Of a stretch of 64,000 nucleotides of DNA, positions 26,276-34,946 are shown one piece after another. Position 1 is the first letter of the stretch. Every line of letters begins with the position of its first letter. Origin of the DNA: JBGSUZ01 sp963677505 (GTDB lineage Bacteria; Bacillota; Clostridia; Peptostreptococcales; Acidaminobacteraceae); contig CAXXWB010000047.1 of assembly GCA_963677505.2 (NCBI GenBank), positions 1-64,000 on the forward strand. The letters are read 5' to 3'. The notes below the pieces were generated by a model. It was not told the DNA's origin and did not search any database. It saw only the letters and a list, made by a program, of their open reading frames with translations. The position numbers were made by a program, and so were the translations under genes.

Positions 26276-27505
26276 ATGCTCATTTACAAAAATAGAAATA
26301 CCTGTTTTGTCGGAATCGACATGCACAAAGAAATGCATTACGCAGTAATCATCGACTGCTGGATGCACAAGCTCGGAGAAATTCAATTCGAAAACAAGCC
26401 TTCTAAGTTCCCTGCTTTTGTAGAGGACGTAAGGCAAATTTGTGGTGCCAAAGAAATCGTTTATGGCCTTGAAGACACTCGTGGTTTCGGCAGAAATCTG
26501 TCCGCTTATCTTGTAGGCAGACGCTTTGATGTGAAGCATGTCAATCCTTCGTATACCAGTGCTATCAGACTCTCAAACCCCATCATCTACAAAGATGACG
26601 CCTACGATGCTTACTGTGTCGCAAGGGTGTTAAGAGACATGATTGACACACTGCTAGGCGCAAGGCACGAGGATATTTATTGGACCATCCGTCAATTAGT
26701 GAAACGCAGAGACCAACCGGTTAAACACAATGTTATGACCAAGCACACCCTGCACAATCAACTTATGCAGGTGTACCCAAGTTATAAGAAATTCTACTCA
26801 GAGGTGGATGGCAAAAGTGCTTTATGCTTTTGGGATAGCTACCCCTCGCCCATGCACGTTCAAAACACGACTCCAGAAGCCATTTATGATACCCTTAAAG
26901 CGGTCAACAAGACCCTGAAAATCGATAGAGTCCATGAAATACTGGAGATCATAGAATCCGATGGCGATATACGAAAAGACTTTCAGTCGGAACGGGATTT
27001 TATTGTCAAAAGCCTTGTAAAAGGCATACGGCATAACCTAGAGCAGATTCTCGAAATAGACAAAGAACTCGACAAAATCATACCAATCACTGGCTACAAA
27101 CTCCGCACTATGCCTGGTATTGATCTAGTGACAGAAGCAGGCTTAATCTCTGAAATTGGGGACATTAATCGGTTTCCAGACTCAGACAAGCTGGCAAGGT
27201 TCATGGGACTTGCTCCTGTGCCATTTAGTTCCGCTGGTAAAGGCAAAGACCAACGCTGCAGAAGTGGCAACAAGGCTTTAAACGCTATGTTTCATTTTCT
27301 CGCCATACAAATGGTTGCCGTCTCAAAAGGCGGAAAAGCCAGACACCCTGTTTTTAGAGAGTACTTTGAGAACAAGGTCAGAGAAGACAAAAGCAAACCA
27401 CAGGCATTAGTCTGTGTCGCAAGAAGGCTTGTACGGATTAATTTTGGTATGATGAAAACCAAAACTGCCTACAAACCTTATGAAAAAACACAAGAACCCC
27501 GCTAA
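26276..27505 (+). mobile_element. IS110 family transposase
   Basis: About 409 residues, intact. The N-terminal DEDD (RuvC-like) domain shows Asp in VGIDMHKE, Glu in YGLEDTRG and the Asp pair in YKDDAYDAYCVARV. The C-terminal Transposase_20 domain has LRTMPGIDLVTEAGLISEIGD, FMGLAPVP and SSAGKGKDQRCRSGNKAL with the conserved Ser. I prefer the ATG at 26276, nine residues before CFVGID, over an in-frame TTG at 26231; GGAGGAG directly abuts it, so the start is not certain. It catalyses RNA-guided recombination of its element. It sits between a complete toxin/immunity pair and an orphan toxin tail. Element ends and any target duplication were not found. Confidence 0.9.
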
Positions 27506-27606
27506 TTTTTGAATTTCAAAAAACAGCGTCTTGTTATAATAAACTTTTTTCCCCATAGAACAGCCGACAGGGTTATTATAATAGGTGTAGGGCTTGTAGT
27601 GAGGGA

Positions 27607-28053
27607 GTGGGGAAGCTTGTTGTTAGAACTCTTGATGACGTTCCAGATGCAGATAAAATAATAAAACGTGTCAAAGACTTGCAAGGGAAATTGCTTAGCG
27701 ACATGAAAAAATCTGGTAATTTCGGACTTGCTGATGCAAAAATTGAAGGATTGGGCAGAAATGAATTTTTCGGATTTAGTGGAGTTAATGATTTGAGTAA
27801 TGCAACTATTGCAGAACGATTACCTGATATATCTATTAAGCCTAAGAACCCAATTTTTAAAACATTTGATGTGCCCAATAAAGCAGGTCAACTTATCGAT
27901 GCATCTAATGATTTAGAATACAAGATTTTATCCGAAATCGCGACGCGATTAGGGAATAACACAAATGCAAAAGGAACAATAAGATTGTTTACAGAAAGGT
28001 CTCCATGTGACAGTTGTCTCAATGTAATTGAACAGTTTCATAATAAATATTAA
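27607..28053 (+). CDS. orphan deaminase-like toxin C-terminal cassette
   Basis: 148 residues from a GTG that may not be a real start. The C-terminus reads DLEYKILSEIATRLG then IRLFTERSPCDSCLNVIEQF: an (S/H)-E plus PCxxC zinc pattern of the cytidine-deaminase-like toxin superfamily found at the ends of polymorphic toxins. The N-terminal half (PDADKIIKRVKDLQGKLL) looks like a linker, not a secretion domain. With the delivery part missing, it is best read as a displaced toxin cassette, a spare tip that can be swapped onto the main toxin by recombination, or a toxin truncated by the IS110 insertion. A probable immunity gene follows 64 bp later. Confidence 0.65.
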   Translation: MGKLVVRTLDDVPDADKIIKRVKDLQGKLLSDMKKSGNFGLADAKIEGLGRNEFFGFSGVNDLSNATIAERLPDISIKPKNPIFKTFDVPNKAGQLIDASNDLEYKILSEIATRLGNNTNAKGTIRLFTERSPCDSCLNVIEQFHNKY

Positions 28054-28116
28054 AACATTAAAATTGACGTTATCCATAATAATGGGAGTATGCTTACGCC
28101 ATAAGAGGAGGCTTAT

Positions 28117-28467
28117 ATGAAGAACTGGGAGTATGAAGAATTATCAGGGGTAGTAAAAAGAACTTTAATTCGTATTATGGAGGAGGGTGTAGCTTATCGT
28201 GATGCGTTCGGGTCAACTTCTTACGAATTTGAATCAGTGTACTTAGAAGGTAAGATAGAGAATGCTATTGTTAATCTTTCATTGGCCGAGATTGCCATTG
28301 AGAATGGCGTTATTTTTTCGAGATATATTCCGCTTATTAGAGAAGCATTTGATTCGATTAACAAGGAGCTTTTAAGAGAAAGCTTAAAGCATTATGATAT
28401 TCTTGACTTTATCGCGCGACGTGACAGGGCTATTCTGGGAATGGACAAAATCGAAATATATGATTAA
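28117..28467 (+). CDS. probable immunity protein for the deaminase-like cassette
   Basis: A 116-residue, mostly helical acidic protein (LAEIAIENGVIFSRYIPLIREAFDSINKELL) with strong RBS AGAGGAGG. It has no recognised domain. Its place directly after an orphan toxin tail is the typical immunity position. The good RBS suggests it is still expressed, as needed for protection even if its toxin is silent. Confidence 0.6.
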   Translation: MKNWEYEELSGVVKRTLIRIMEEGVAYRDAFGSTSYEFESVYLEGKIENAIVNLSLAEIAIENGVIFSRYIPLIREAFDSINKELLRESLKHYDILDFIARRDRAILGMDKIEIYD

Positions 28468-28499
28468 CGGTATCGTGAATAGACCTATGATGACTTAAT

Positions 28500-28790
28500 T
28501 GATTTTTTATATTTAGCAATAATTAACTCAAATAGCACCTACAAAACGGCTTAAAAATCCGTCAAACCGCCCCCTTCTCTCCCGGAATGGCGCTTAAAAG
28601 CGCCTGTGGTAATAATCTTTATAGAAAATGCGATACAAGGCCAACGTGTGGCTCGCTGGGGCGAAAATCATATTGCAGTTTACTCATAGGAATGGCTTTA
28701 TCAGAAAACTGCTATTCTTCTCAGCAACACTATTAGATTTGTGTTTGTAGAGGACGTGAGGAAAATTTCCGATGTTAAAGAAATTATAAT
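28500..28790 (+). mobile_element. relict IS110-type element fragment
   Basis: 28743-28785 is a clear partial copy of the IS110 transposase gene around 26416-26458: TTTGTAGAGGACGT, then AAATTT and AAAGAAAT at the same spacing, encoding VEDVRKISDVKEII versus VEDVRQICGAKEIV. The 240 bp before it resemble the non-coding DNA around 25550-25700 (shared ATGCGA-ACA, GGAAT-G-TTTATCAGAAAA and TTCTCAG). So non-coding repeat plus transposase fragment survive as a scar. No reading frame is intact. Confidence 0.65.
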
Positions 28791-28825
28791 AAGTGTAGGA
28801 CTTATAAAGAGGAGGGGAAGACACA

Positions 28826-29380
28826 ATGACAAAACCAATTCAAATCGCTCGACCAAATCCACTGGATATTCCCGAAATAGAAGCTTTTTTTGAATTCATT
28901 TTAACCGATACCTTTGAACGAAACGGTTATTTTGATTTAAGTGCCTTGAAAGATTCAGAAATAAAATTAAAAAAAGAAATGATTCGAATGGATTTACTTA
29001 CCGAAAATCCTGAGCATTTCTTTTTAGTGGCAAAAATGGAAGATGGCACAATTGTAGGCACCATCGCTACAGGTCCTGCCAATGAGGATATTTTAGAATG
29101 TACCCAAAATGCCTACGAAGGCATTCCTGAAATTGGTACATTGTTCATACACCCTGAGTATCAAAAACAAGGTCTTGGCAGTGAAATGATTAAAGAAATT
29201 GAAAAGTACTTACAGTTGAAAGGTCATGAGAGTTATTGCCTAGACAGCGGGTACAAGTTGGCTCAGAAAACATGGACCCAAAAATTTGGTGAACCCCAAT
29301 ACCTAATAAAAGACCATTGGGGTGAAGGGGCTGACCATATGATTTGGAAGGTTAAAATTCGTTCTACTTCATTTCTTTAA
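28826..29380 (+). CDS. GNAT family N-acetyltransferase
   Basis: A 184-residue acetyltransferase. The acetyl-CoA site is IGTLFIHPEYQKQGLGSEMIKEIEKYL near residue 108 (Q-x-x-G-x-G/S loop), preceded by the beta strand VGTIATGP. The start ATG follows GAGGGGAAG, right at the edge of the relict IS fragment, so its original promoter may have been replaced. The substrate is unknown. Confidence 0.85.
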   Translation: MTKPIQIARPNPLDIPEIEAFFEFILTDTFERNGYFDLSALKDSEIKLKKEMIRMDLLTENPEHFFLVAKMEDGTIVGTIATGPANEDILECTQNAYEGIPEIGTLFIHPEYQKQGLGSEMIKEIEKYLQLKGHESYCLDSGYKLAQKTWTQKFGEPQYLIKDHWGEGADHMIWKVKIRSTSFL

Positions 29381-29441
29381 TGTATAGTATAATGTGGTCA
29401 GTGTCTTTATATTGGTTTAGGTAACAATTTACTTTTATAAT

Positions 29442-30089
29442 TTAAGACTTTTCGCTGACAGGTTTGAAATAATCGTCCATATAAGTGTGCCGAATGGCTT
29501 TTACATCGAAATGGAAAAGTTTGAAGGCGAATTGAACAAAATAGCCGCCAGCAAAAACCATAACGATTGTCCCAAAGCCTACCTGTCCTTTTAAAAGGAC
29601 ACCTACGATGAGAACCGAGAGTTCAATGCTGTTTCTAATAAAGCGTACTGAGCGACCGGTTTTTTTGGTTAAGGCGACCATAAGGCCGTCACGAGGACCA
29701 GAACCCATGCTGGCACTGATGTAAAAGTAAGTGGCAAAGCCGATGATAAGCATGCCAGACACCAACATAGTCACTTGAAGACCTAAGTTGTTAAACCTAG
29801 GAATGAGGTGATTGAGCATGAGAACATCTACAAACAAACCAATGAAAAGCATGTTGCAAAGGGTTCCTAGCCCAACCCGCTCGCCAAGGCGCCAGTCCAG
29901 TAACACCACGACCAAACCGATACAAATACTGGCTTGTCCCATGGTAATACCCAACTGATTAGATAGACCTTGGTGGAAAACATCCCAAGGGGAAAGGCCT
30001 AAGTTGGCGTTAATGGTACAGACAATGCCTATAGCATAAAGGGCCAAACCGAAAAATAAGCGGATCAGTCTTAGAACAAATGGCTTCAT
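29442..30089 (-). CDS. YczE/YyaS/YitT-type membrane protein
   Basis: A 215-residue integral membrane protein with about five hydrophobic helices. It opens RLIRLFFGLALYAIGIVCTINANLGLSPWDVFHQG, the hallmark of the YczE/YyaS family, and keeps the MGSGPRDGL motif near residue 130. Function is not settled in the family. RBS AAGGAG; divergent from the glpP operon with a 249-bp gap that carries the glycerol control sites. Confidence 0.85.
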   Translation of the reverse strand: MKPFVLRLIRLFFGLALYAIGIVCTINANLGLSPWDVFHQGLSNQLGITMGQASICIGLVVVLLDWRLGERVGLGTLCNMLFIGLFVDVLMLNHLIPRFNNLGLQVTMLVSGMLIIGFATYFYISASMGSGPRDGLMVALTKKTGRSVRFIRNSIELSVLIVGVLLKGQVGFGTIVMVFAGGYFVQFAFKLFHFDVKAIRHTYMDDYFKPVSEKS

Positions 30090-30125
30090 AAAATCTCCTT
30101 AATGGGTACGCAGTGGGTTGGAGGG

Positions 30126-30142
30126 ATGGTAAAATGTATCAA
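30126..30142. promoter_or_regulatory. candidate enhancer site 1 (UAS) of the glycerol operon
   Basis: ATGGTAAAATGTATCAA, an imperfect dyad. It repeats exactly over 16 bp (30128-30143) in site 2, 41 bp downstream. It lies about 190 bp upstream of the predicted sigma-54 start site, a usual distance for activator binding. Confidence 0.6.
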
Positions 30143-30166
30143 GACCCTCATGAAAACGGAGGAAAG

Positions 30167-30183
30167 TTGGTAAAATGTATCAA
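30167..30183. promoter_or_regulatory. candidate enhancer site 2 (UAS) of the glycerol operon
   Basis: TTGGTAAAATGTATCAA, a dyad with half-sites TTGGTA and TATCAA around AAATG (one mismatch). The 41-bp spacing from site 1 is about four helical turns, putting both on one DNA face. The probable ligand is the sigma-54 activator encoded at 36621-38046. Confidence 0.65.
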
Positions 30184-30297
30184 GTATAACAAATAGTCAT
30201 ATTACAAAAACTTCCATATATTTAAAATACATTTTTATGTTTCTAGCAATAGCAATGATTTAGCAATAATTTCGTGAATATTTTGACAAGTAAAAAA

Positions 30298-30314
30298 TTG
30301 GCACAACACTTGCT
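30298..30314 (+). promoter_or_regulatory. sigma-54 (-24/-12) promoter of glpP-glpF-glpK
   Basis: TTGGCACAACACTTGCT is a perfect match to the sigma-54 consensus with correct 5-bp spacing between TTGGCAC and TTGCT. The predicted start near 30325 is just before the AGGAGGA ribosome site of glpP. Confidence 0.92.
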
Positions 30315-30338
30315 AATTAATTATATCAGGAGGACAGT

Positions 30339-30905
30339 ATGGAAAATCTATTTTTAGAAAAACTAGCCCTTAATCCAATTATAGCGGCAATAAACGACTT
30401 AAATCAACTGAATGAAGCAATTGAGTCTACTGCAGAGGTCATTTTTCTTTTGACTGGCACCATCTTTGAACTTCAAAGTATTGTGGAACGCATTAAACTC
30501 AGCGAGAAAATGGTCTTTGTTCATTTTGATTTGATGGAAGGTTTTTCAAAGGATGTAGTTGGTTTAGATTACTTGTTAACTAATGTAAAACCAGACGGCA
30601 TCATTTCCACTAAGAACCATTTGGTGAGGCACGCTAAGGAAAAAGGCTTTTATTCCATTCAAAGATTGTTCCTATTAGATTCTCTTAATTTACAATCTGG
30701 GATTCACTCTATTCGATCGAATAATCCGGATGCGGTCGAAATACTCCCAGGTGTTATGCCAAAGGTTACTAAAATAATTGTAGGGCAGACTCAAAAGCCT
30801 ATTATTACTGGTGGGCTAATAATGGACAAGGAGGATGTGATAACGAGCTTAAATGCAGGGGCTACAGGAATTTCAAGCAGTTGTAAAGCTATTTGGAACA
30901 TGTAA
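30339..30905 (+). CDS. glpP: glycerol-3-phosphate responsive antiterminator GlpP
   Basis: A 188-residue RNA-binding regulator with a TIM-barrel-like fold. Family blocks are visible: VFVHFDLMEGFSKD, LLTNVKPDGIISTKNHLV, FLLDSLNLQSG, EILPGVMPKV and the C-terminal phosphate-binding ITGGLIMDKEDV plus GATGISSS. In Bacillus, GlpP with glycerol-3-phosphate stops termination in the leaders of glpFK and glpD. Here it is the first gene of the glp operon with RBS AGGAGGA. The likely target is the hairpin at 33356-33409 ahead of the dehydrogenase genes; no such hairpin precedes glpF. Confidence 0.93.
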   Translation: MENLFLEKLALNPIIAAINDLNQLNEAIESTAEVIFLLTGTIFELQSIVERIKLSEKMVFVHFDLMEGFSKDVVGLDYLLTNVKPDGIISTKNHLVRHAKEKGFYSIQRLFLLDSLNLQSGIHSIRSNNPDAVEILPGVMPKVTKIIVGQTQKPIITGGLIMDKEDVITSLNAGATGISSSCKAIWNM

Positions 30906-30935
30906 TCTAAGATAAAAGATGAGGGGGAAAAATTT

Positions 30936-31769
30936 GTGATAAAAAAAGATAATTTAATAGGTGAATTAATTGCGGAATTTATTGGTTCATTCATTTTGAT
31001 TTTTATAGGTGCAGGCTCAGTTGCTGCAATGGTACTCAACGGTCAAAGCTACAATATGTGGGATATTGGTTTGATCTGGGGTGCAGCGGTTACAATGGCA
31101 ATTTATATTACAGGCGCAGTATCAGGCACTCATATTAACCCAGCAGTTACTATAGGTCTTGCTGTATTCAGAGGCTTTTCTTGGAAAAAAGTGCCAACCT
31201 ATATCGCTGCACAAGTTGCAGGTTGTTTCACTGGGGCATTTGGCGTTTACGCACTCTTCCAAAATGGTTTTCTACAATTTGAAGCTGCAAACAACATTGT
31301 TCGTGGCACCGTAGCAAGTACAGCTACATCAGGGATTTTTACAACTTATCCAACGGCTTACTTAAATAATATTGAAGCGCTTTTAGTTGAAATTTGTATC
31401 ACTGCATTCTTATTTATGGTTATTTTAGCTTTAGGCGATGAAAAAAATACAAACGCGCCACAAGGTAAATACGCGCCATTTGGTCCGATTCTTGTTGGTT
31501 TAACAATCGCTATTATAGGTGCATCTTTCGGCTGTCTCACTGGTTTTGCAATGAACCCTGCTAGAGATTTCGGTCCAAAACTCTTCTGTGCTATTGCAGG
31601 ATGGGGCAGTGCAGCATTACCAGCACCAAATAACTATTTCTGGGTACCAATTGTAGGCCCAATCCTTGGTGCAATGGTGGGCGGTCTTATTTATGATCAC
31701 GGTGTAAGCAAATATATCGTCACAGCACAACCAGCTTCAGAAGAAAATAGTACTGAAAAAACAGCTTAA
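30936..31769 (+). CDS. glpF: glycerol uptake facilitator (aquaglyceroporin)
   Basis: A 277-residue channel for passive glycerol entry. The two NPA pore motifs are GTHINPAVTIG (about 65-70) and FAMNPARDFGP (about 206-210); the Asp in NPARD is typical of glycerol-permeable members. About six transmembrane helices. GTG start with GAGGGGGA 7 nt upstream. It lies between glpP and glpK, 30 and 25 bp apart, so the three are one transcript. The C-terminal tail is short and polar. Confidence 0.95.
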   Translation: MIKKDNLIGELIAEFIGSFILIFIGAGSVAAMVLNGQSYNMWDIGLIWGAAVTMAIYITGAVSGTHINPAVTIGLAVFRGFSWKKVPTYIAAQVAGCFTGAFGVYALFQNGFLQFEAANNIVRGTVASTATSGIFTTYPTAYLNNIEALLVEICITAFLFMVILALGDEKNTNAPQGKYAPFGPILVGLTIAIIGASFGCLTGFAMNPARDFGPKLFCAIAGWGSAALPAPNNYFWVPIVGPILGAMVGGLIYDHGVSKYIVTAQPASEENSTEKTA

Positions 31770-31794
31770 TACCAATACTGAGGAGGATAATCAT

Positions 31795-33294
31795 ATGGAT
31801 AAGAAGTACATTTTATCTTTAGATCAAGGAACAACAAGCTCAAGAGCTATTTTATTCAACAAAGCTGGCGAAATCGTAAAAGTGGCTCAAAAAGAGTTTA
31901 CTCAGTTCTATCCTAAAGCGGGTTGGGTGGAGCATGATCCTATGGAAATTTGGGGCACGCAATCAGGTGTAGCCAGAGAAGTTATTGAAACAGCAGGCAT
32001 TTCACCTTTTGATATTGCAGCTATCGGTATTACAAACCAAAGAGAAACAACAGTAGTATGGGACAAAAATACTGGTAAACCTGTTTATAACGCCATTGTT
32101 TGGCAGTGCAGAAGAACTGCTGGCATTTGCGACGATCTTAAGTCAAGAGGTTTGGAAGAATACGTTAAAGCCAATACAGGTCTTGTTGTAGATGCTTACT
32201 TCTCAGGAACTAAAATCAAATGGATTTTAGACAACGTTGAAGGCGCAAGAGAAAAAGCTGAAAAAGGGGAACTCCTCTTCGGTAATATTGATACATGGCT
32301 CATTTGGAATTTAACCCGTGGTGAAGTTCATGTGACAGACTACTCAAACGCTTCAAGAACCATGCTCTTTAACATAAAAGACCTTAAATGGGATGAAAAA
32401 ATTCTAAAAGAATTAGATATTCCGATGTCAATGCTTCCAGCAGTTAAGCAATCTTCAGAAGTATACGGCGTTACCGACAAGCATACTTTTGGCGGCGCTG
32501 AAATTGCCATTTCTGGTATTGCTGGCGACCAACAAGCGGCTCTGTTTGGACAAGCTTGTTTCAAAAAAGGTATGGCAAAGAATACTTACGGCACAGGTTG
32601 TTTCATGCTGATGAACACTGGTGAACAACTGGTTCCATCTAAAAATGGTTTATTGACTACCATCGCATGGGGCGTTGACGGAAAAGTAGAATATGCCCTT
32701 GAAGGATCAATCTTCATGGGAGGCGCATCGGTTCAATGGCTTAGAGACGAAATGAAGCTTATTACAGATGCAGCAGACAGTGAATACTACGCTCAAAAGG
32801 TTGCGGATACAAATGGTGTGTACTTAGTACCAGCATTTGCAGGTCTCGGCGCACCCTACTGGGATATGTATGCAAGAGGCACTATTGTTGGTCTTACAAG
32901 AGGTGCAAATAAAAACCACATTATCAGAGCGACCTTAGAATCCATTGCTTATCAAACCAGAGATGTTTTGGAAGCCATGCAGGAAGATTCTAATATTAAG
33001 CTTGAAACCCTTAAAGTAGATGGTGGGGCAACGGCAAATGACTTCTTGATGCAGTTCCAATCAGATATCCTTGGCGTTAAAGTTGACAGACCTAAGGTTA
33101 CTGAAACAACAGCACTTGGAGCAGCTTACCTAGCAGGTCTTGCAGTTGGTTTCTGGTCTTCTAAAGACGAAATCTCAGAAAACTGGGCAGTAGACAGAAC
33201 TTTCGCTCATGTCCTTCCAGACCACGAAAAAGAAGATAAGTATAAGGGCTGGAAGAAGGCAGTAGGCCGTTCTCAAGCATGGGAAAACGAATAG
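31795..33294 (+). CDS. glpK: glycerol kinase
   Basis: A 499-residue FGGY kinase, full family length, turning glycerol into glycerol-3-phosphate. It has the phosphate-binding start SLDQGTTSSRAILF, the glycerol-site block AIGITNQRETTVVW, NIDTWLIWNLT, the ATPase segment VYLVPAFAGLGAPYWD and the FGGY signature region LKVDGGATANDFLMQFQSD. RBS GAGGAGG. It traps glycerol imported by GlpF, and the product should activate GlpP. The next promoter begins right after its stop codon. Confidence 0.97.
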   Translation: MDKKYILSLDQGTTSSRAILFNKAGEIVKVAQKEFTQFYPKAGWVEHDPMEIWGTQSGVAREVIETAGISPFDIAAIGITNQRETTVVWDKNTGKPVYNAIVWQCRRTAGICDDLKSRGLEEYVKANTGLVVDAYFSGTKIKWILDNVEGAREKAEKGELLFGNIDTWLIWNLTRGEVHVTDYSNASRTMLFNIKDLKWDEKILKELDIPMSMLPAVKQSSEVYGVTDKHTFGGAEIAISGIAGDQQAALFGQACFKKGMAKNTYGTGCFMLMNTGEQLVPSKNGLLTTIAWGVDGKVEYALEGSIFMGGASVQWLRDEMKLITDAADSEYYAQKVADTNGVYLVPAFAGLGAPYWDMYARGTIVGLTRGANKNHIIRATLESIAYQTRDVLEAMQEDSNIKLETLKVDGGATANDFLMQFQSDILGVKVDRPKVTETTALGAAYLAGLAVGFWSSKDEISENWAVDRTFAHVLPDHEKEDKYKGWKKAVGRSQAWENE

Positions 33295-33323
33295 TTGGAA
33301 TATTCCAATGAATATGCTATAAT
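33295..33323 (+). promoter_or_regulatory. sigma-A promoter with overlapping palindrome before the dehydrogenase genes
   Basis: TTGGAA (33295-33300) and TATAAT (33318-33323) are separated by 17 bp. The -35 is the first half of a perfect 14-bp palindrome TTGGAATATTCCAA (33295-33308), a likely operator. It starts directly after the glpK stop codon, giving the dehydrogenase genes their own promoter. Confidence 0.7.
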
Positions 33324-33355
33324 AAACCCAATTCAATAAAAGGCAAGAGAATGAG

Positions 33356-33409
33356 AGCCGCTATGAACACAGATCTTTTTAAAAGGTCTGGTTTGTAGCG
33401 GCTATTTTT
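33356..33409 (+). terminator. leader terminator, probable GlpP target
   Basis: An outer stem AGCCGCTA/TAGCGGCT (33356-33363/33396-33403), an inner hairpin 33370-33390 (CAGATCTTTT against AAAAGGTCTG) and then ATTTTTATT. It lies 30 bp after the -10 box in the leader of the dehydrogenase gene, just where Bacillus glpD has its GlpP-controlled terminator. GlpP with glycerol-3-phosphate would allow read-through. Confidence 0.8.
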
Positions 33410-33492
33410 ATTGGGCAATATGCCCCGAAATACATGCTTTTGAAACAATTTAAGCGGTTAATCCAAAGGGAAACTAAGGGGGATTTTTAAAG

Positions 33493-34946
33493 ATGTATGA
33501 TGTTGCGATAATCGGCGCTGGGGTTATTGGTACAGCCATCGCCAGAGAATTGACTAAATATAAATGTGAAGTTGTAATCCTTGAAAGAGGTCATGACGTA
33601 TCTATAGGCACAACTAAAGCCAACAGTGGAATCGTTCATGCTGGCTATGATGCACCCTGTGAGAGTAACAAGGGTAGATTCAATGCCAAGGGAAATGCTA
33701 TGTATGAGCAGATTTGTAAAGAACTAGATGTTCCTTTTCACAGAATAGGCTCCTTGGTCTGTGCTTTTGAGGAAGAAGATTTAACAACGTTAGAAAACCT
33801 AAAGGACAATGGCGAAAAATTAGGCATACCGGGACTCAAAATCATTGATCAACAAACGGTAAGAAGTATGGAACCTCATATAAGCGACCGAGTGATTGCT
33901 GCACTTTATGCACCAACAGCAGGTATTACAGAACCGTGGGCGCTTGCAGTGGCATATGCTGAAAACGCATTAGACAATGGGGCAGCGTTAATGCTAGATT
34001 TTGAAGTTTCAAACATTGAAAAAACAAATATGGGATATAAGCTCAGCAATGCTGATATGGATATAGAAGCAAAATATGTGGTGAACTGTGCAGGGGTATA
34101 CGCAGACGACCTTTATCGATTGATTGACCCAAGTACATCTTTAGAAATTCGACCAATACGTGGTCAATACTATCTTCTAGACAAAAGCTGTGGGTCTTGG
34201 GTCAATCATGTGGTGTTTCCTTGCCCTTCCAAACTTGGGAAAGGGACTTTGGTAGTACCAACGGTAGATGGCAACTTGTTAGTTGGTCCAGACTCAGAAG
34301 TTCTTGAAAAGAATCAAAAGAGGCGGTACAAACGGAAGCAGAGCGCCTTTCTCATGTAAGAGATTTGGCGGCAAAATTAATTAAAGATGTTCCTTACAGA
34401 GAAACCATTACCACTTTTTCAGGGCTGAGAGCAGACCCTAAAGATGGAGATTTTGTACTGGAAGAATCAAAGCTAGAAGGCTTCTTCAATGCCGCAGGCA
34501 TAAAATCTCCAGGCCTTTCCTGTGCACCTGCTATTGGACAGTATATGGCAGAACTGGTGGCTAAAAAAGCTCAGTTTTCTACAAACCCTTCGTTTAATCC
34601 GAACAGACGACCAAGCATTAAAATGGCACAGTTAAGCGATGAAGAAAAAAACAGCCTCATTCAAAAAGATCCTAGATACGGCAGAATCATTTGCAGATGT
34701 GAAATGATTACAGAAGGTGAAATTGTAGACGTGATTCATAGAAACGCAGGGGGCAGAAGTGTCAACGGCATTAAGAGAAGAGCAAGGCCCGGTGCTGGAA
34801 GATGCCAAGGGGGATTTTGTAGTCCTAGAGTTTTAGAAATACTGGCAAGAGAGCTTGATTTAGATATGAGAGACATCTGTTTGGAAAGCAAAGATTCTAA
34901 GGTGCTATTAGGGTTAACCAAAAGTGCCGATCAGGAGGTCATGTAA
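33493..34946 (+). CDS. FAD-dependent glycerol-3-phosphate dehydrogenase-like oxidoreductase with BFD-like domain (frameshifted)
   Basis: Joined, about 485 residues: an FAD-binding DAO domain (YDVAIIGAGVIGTAIAREL, then GIVHAGYDAP, near residues 3-60) and a C-terminal BFD-like [2Fe-2S] domain with IICRCEM and GAGRCQGGFCSP. This is the anaerobic GlpA-type layout. The frame shifts near 34315-34322, where one A appears lost from an A-run (QK-EAVQTEAER); no functional block is lost. It is the first of three genes (GlpA-like, FAD/NAD reductase, DUF1667 protein) that together oxidise glycerol-3-phosphate in many Clostridia. The next ATG overlaps its stop codon (34946). Confidence 0.88.

Noticed and set aside
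33301..33409. Simple terminator of glpK only
   Set aside because: A sigma-A promoter lies ahead of the hairpin, so it is a leader element of the dehydrogenase unit; it may also end glpK transcripts.
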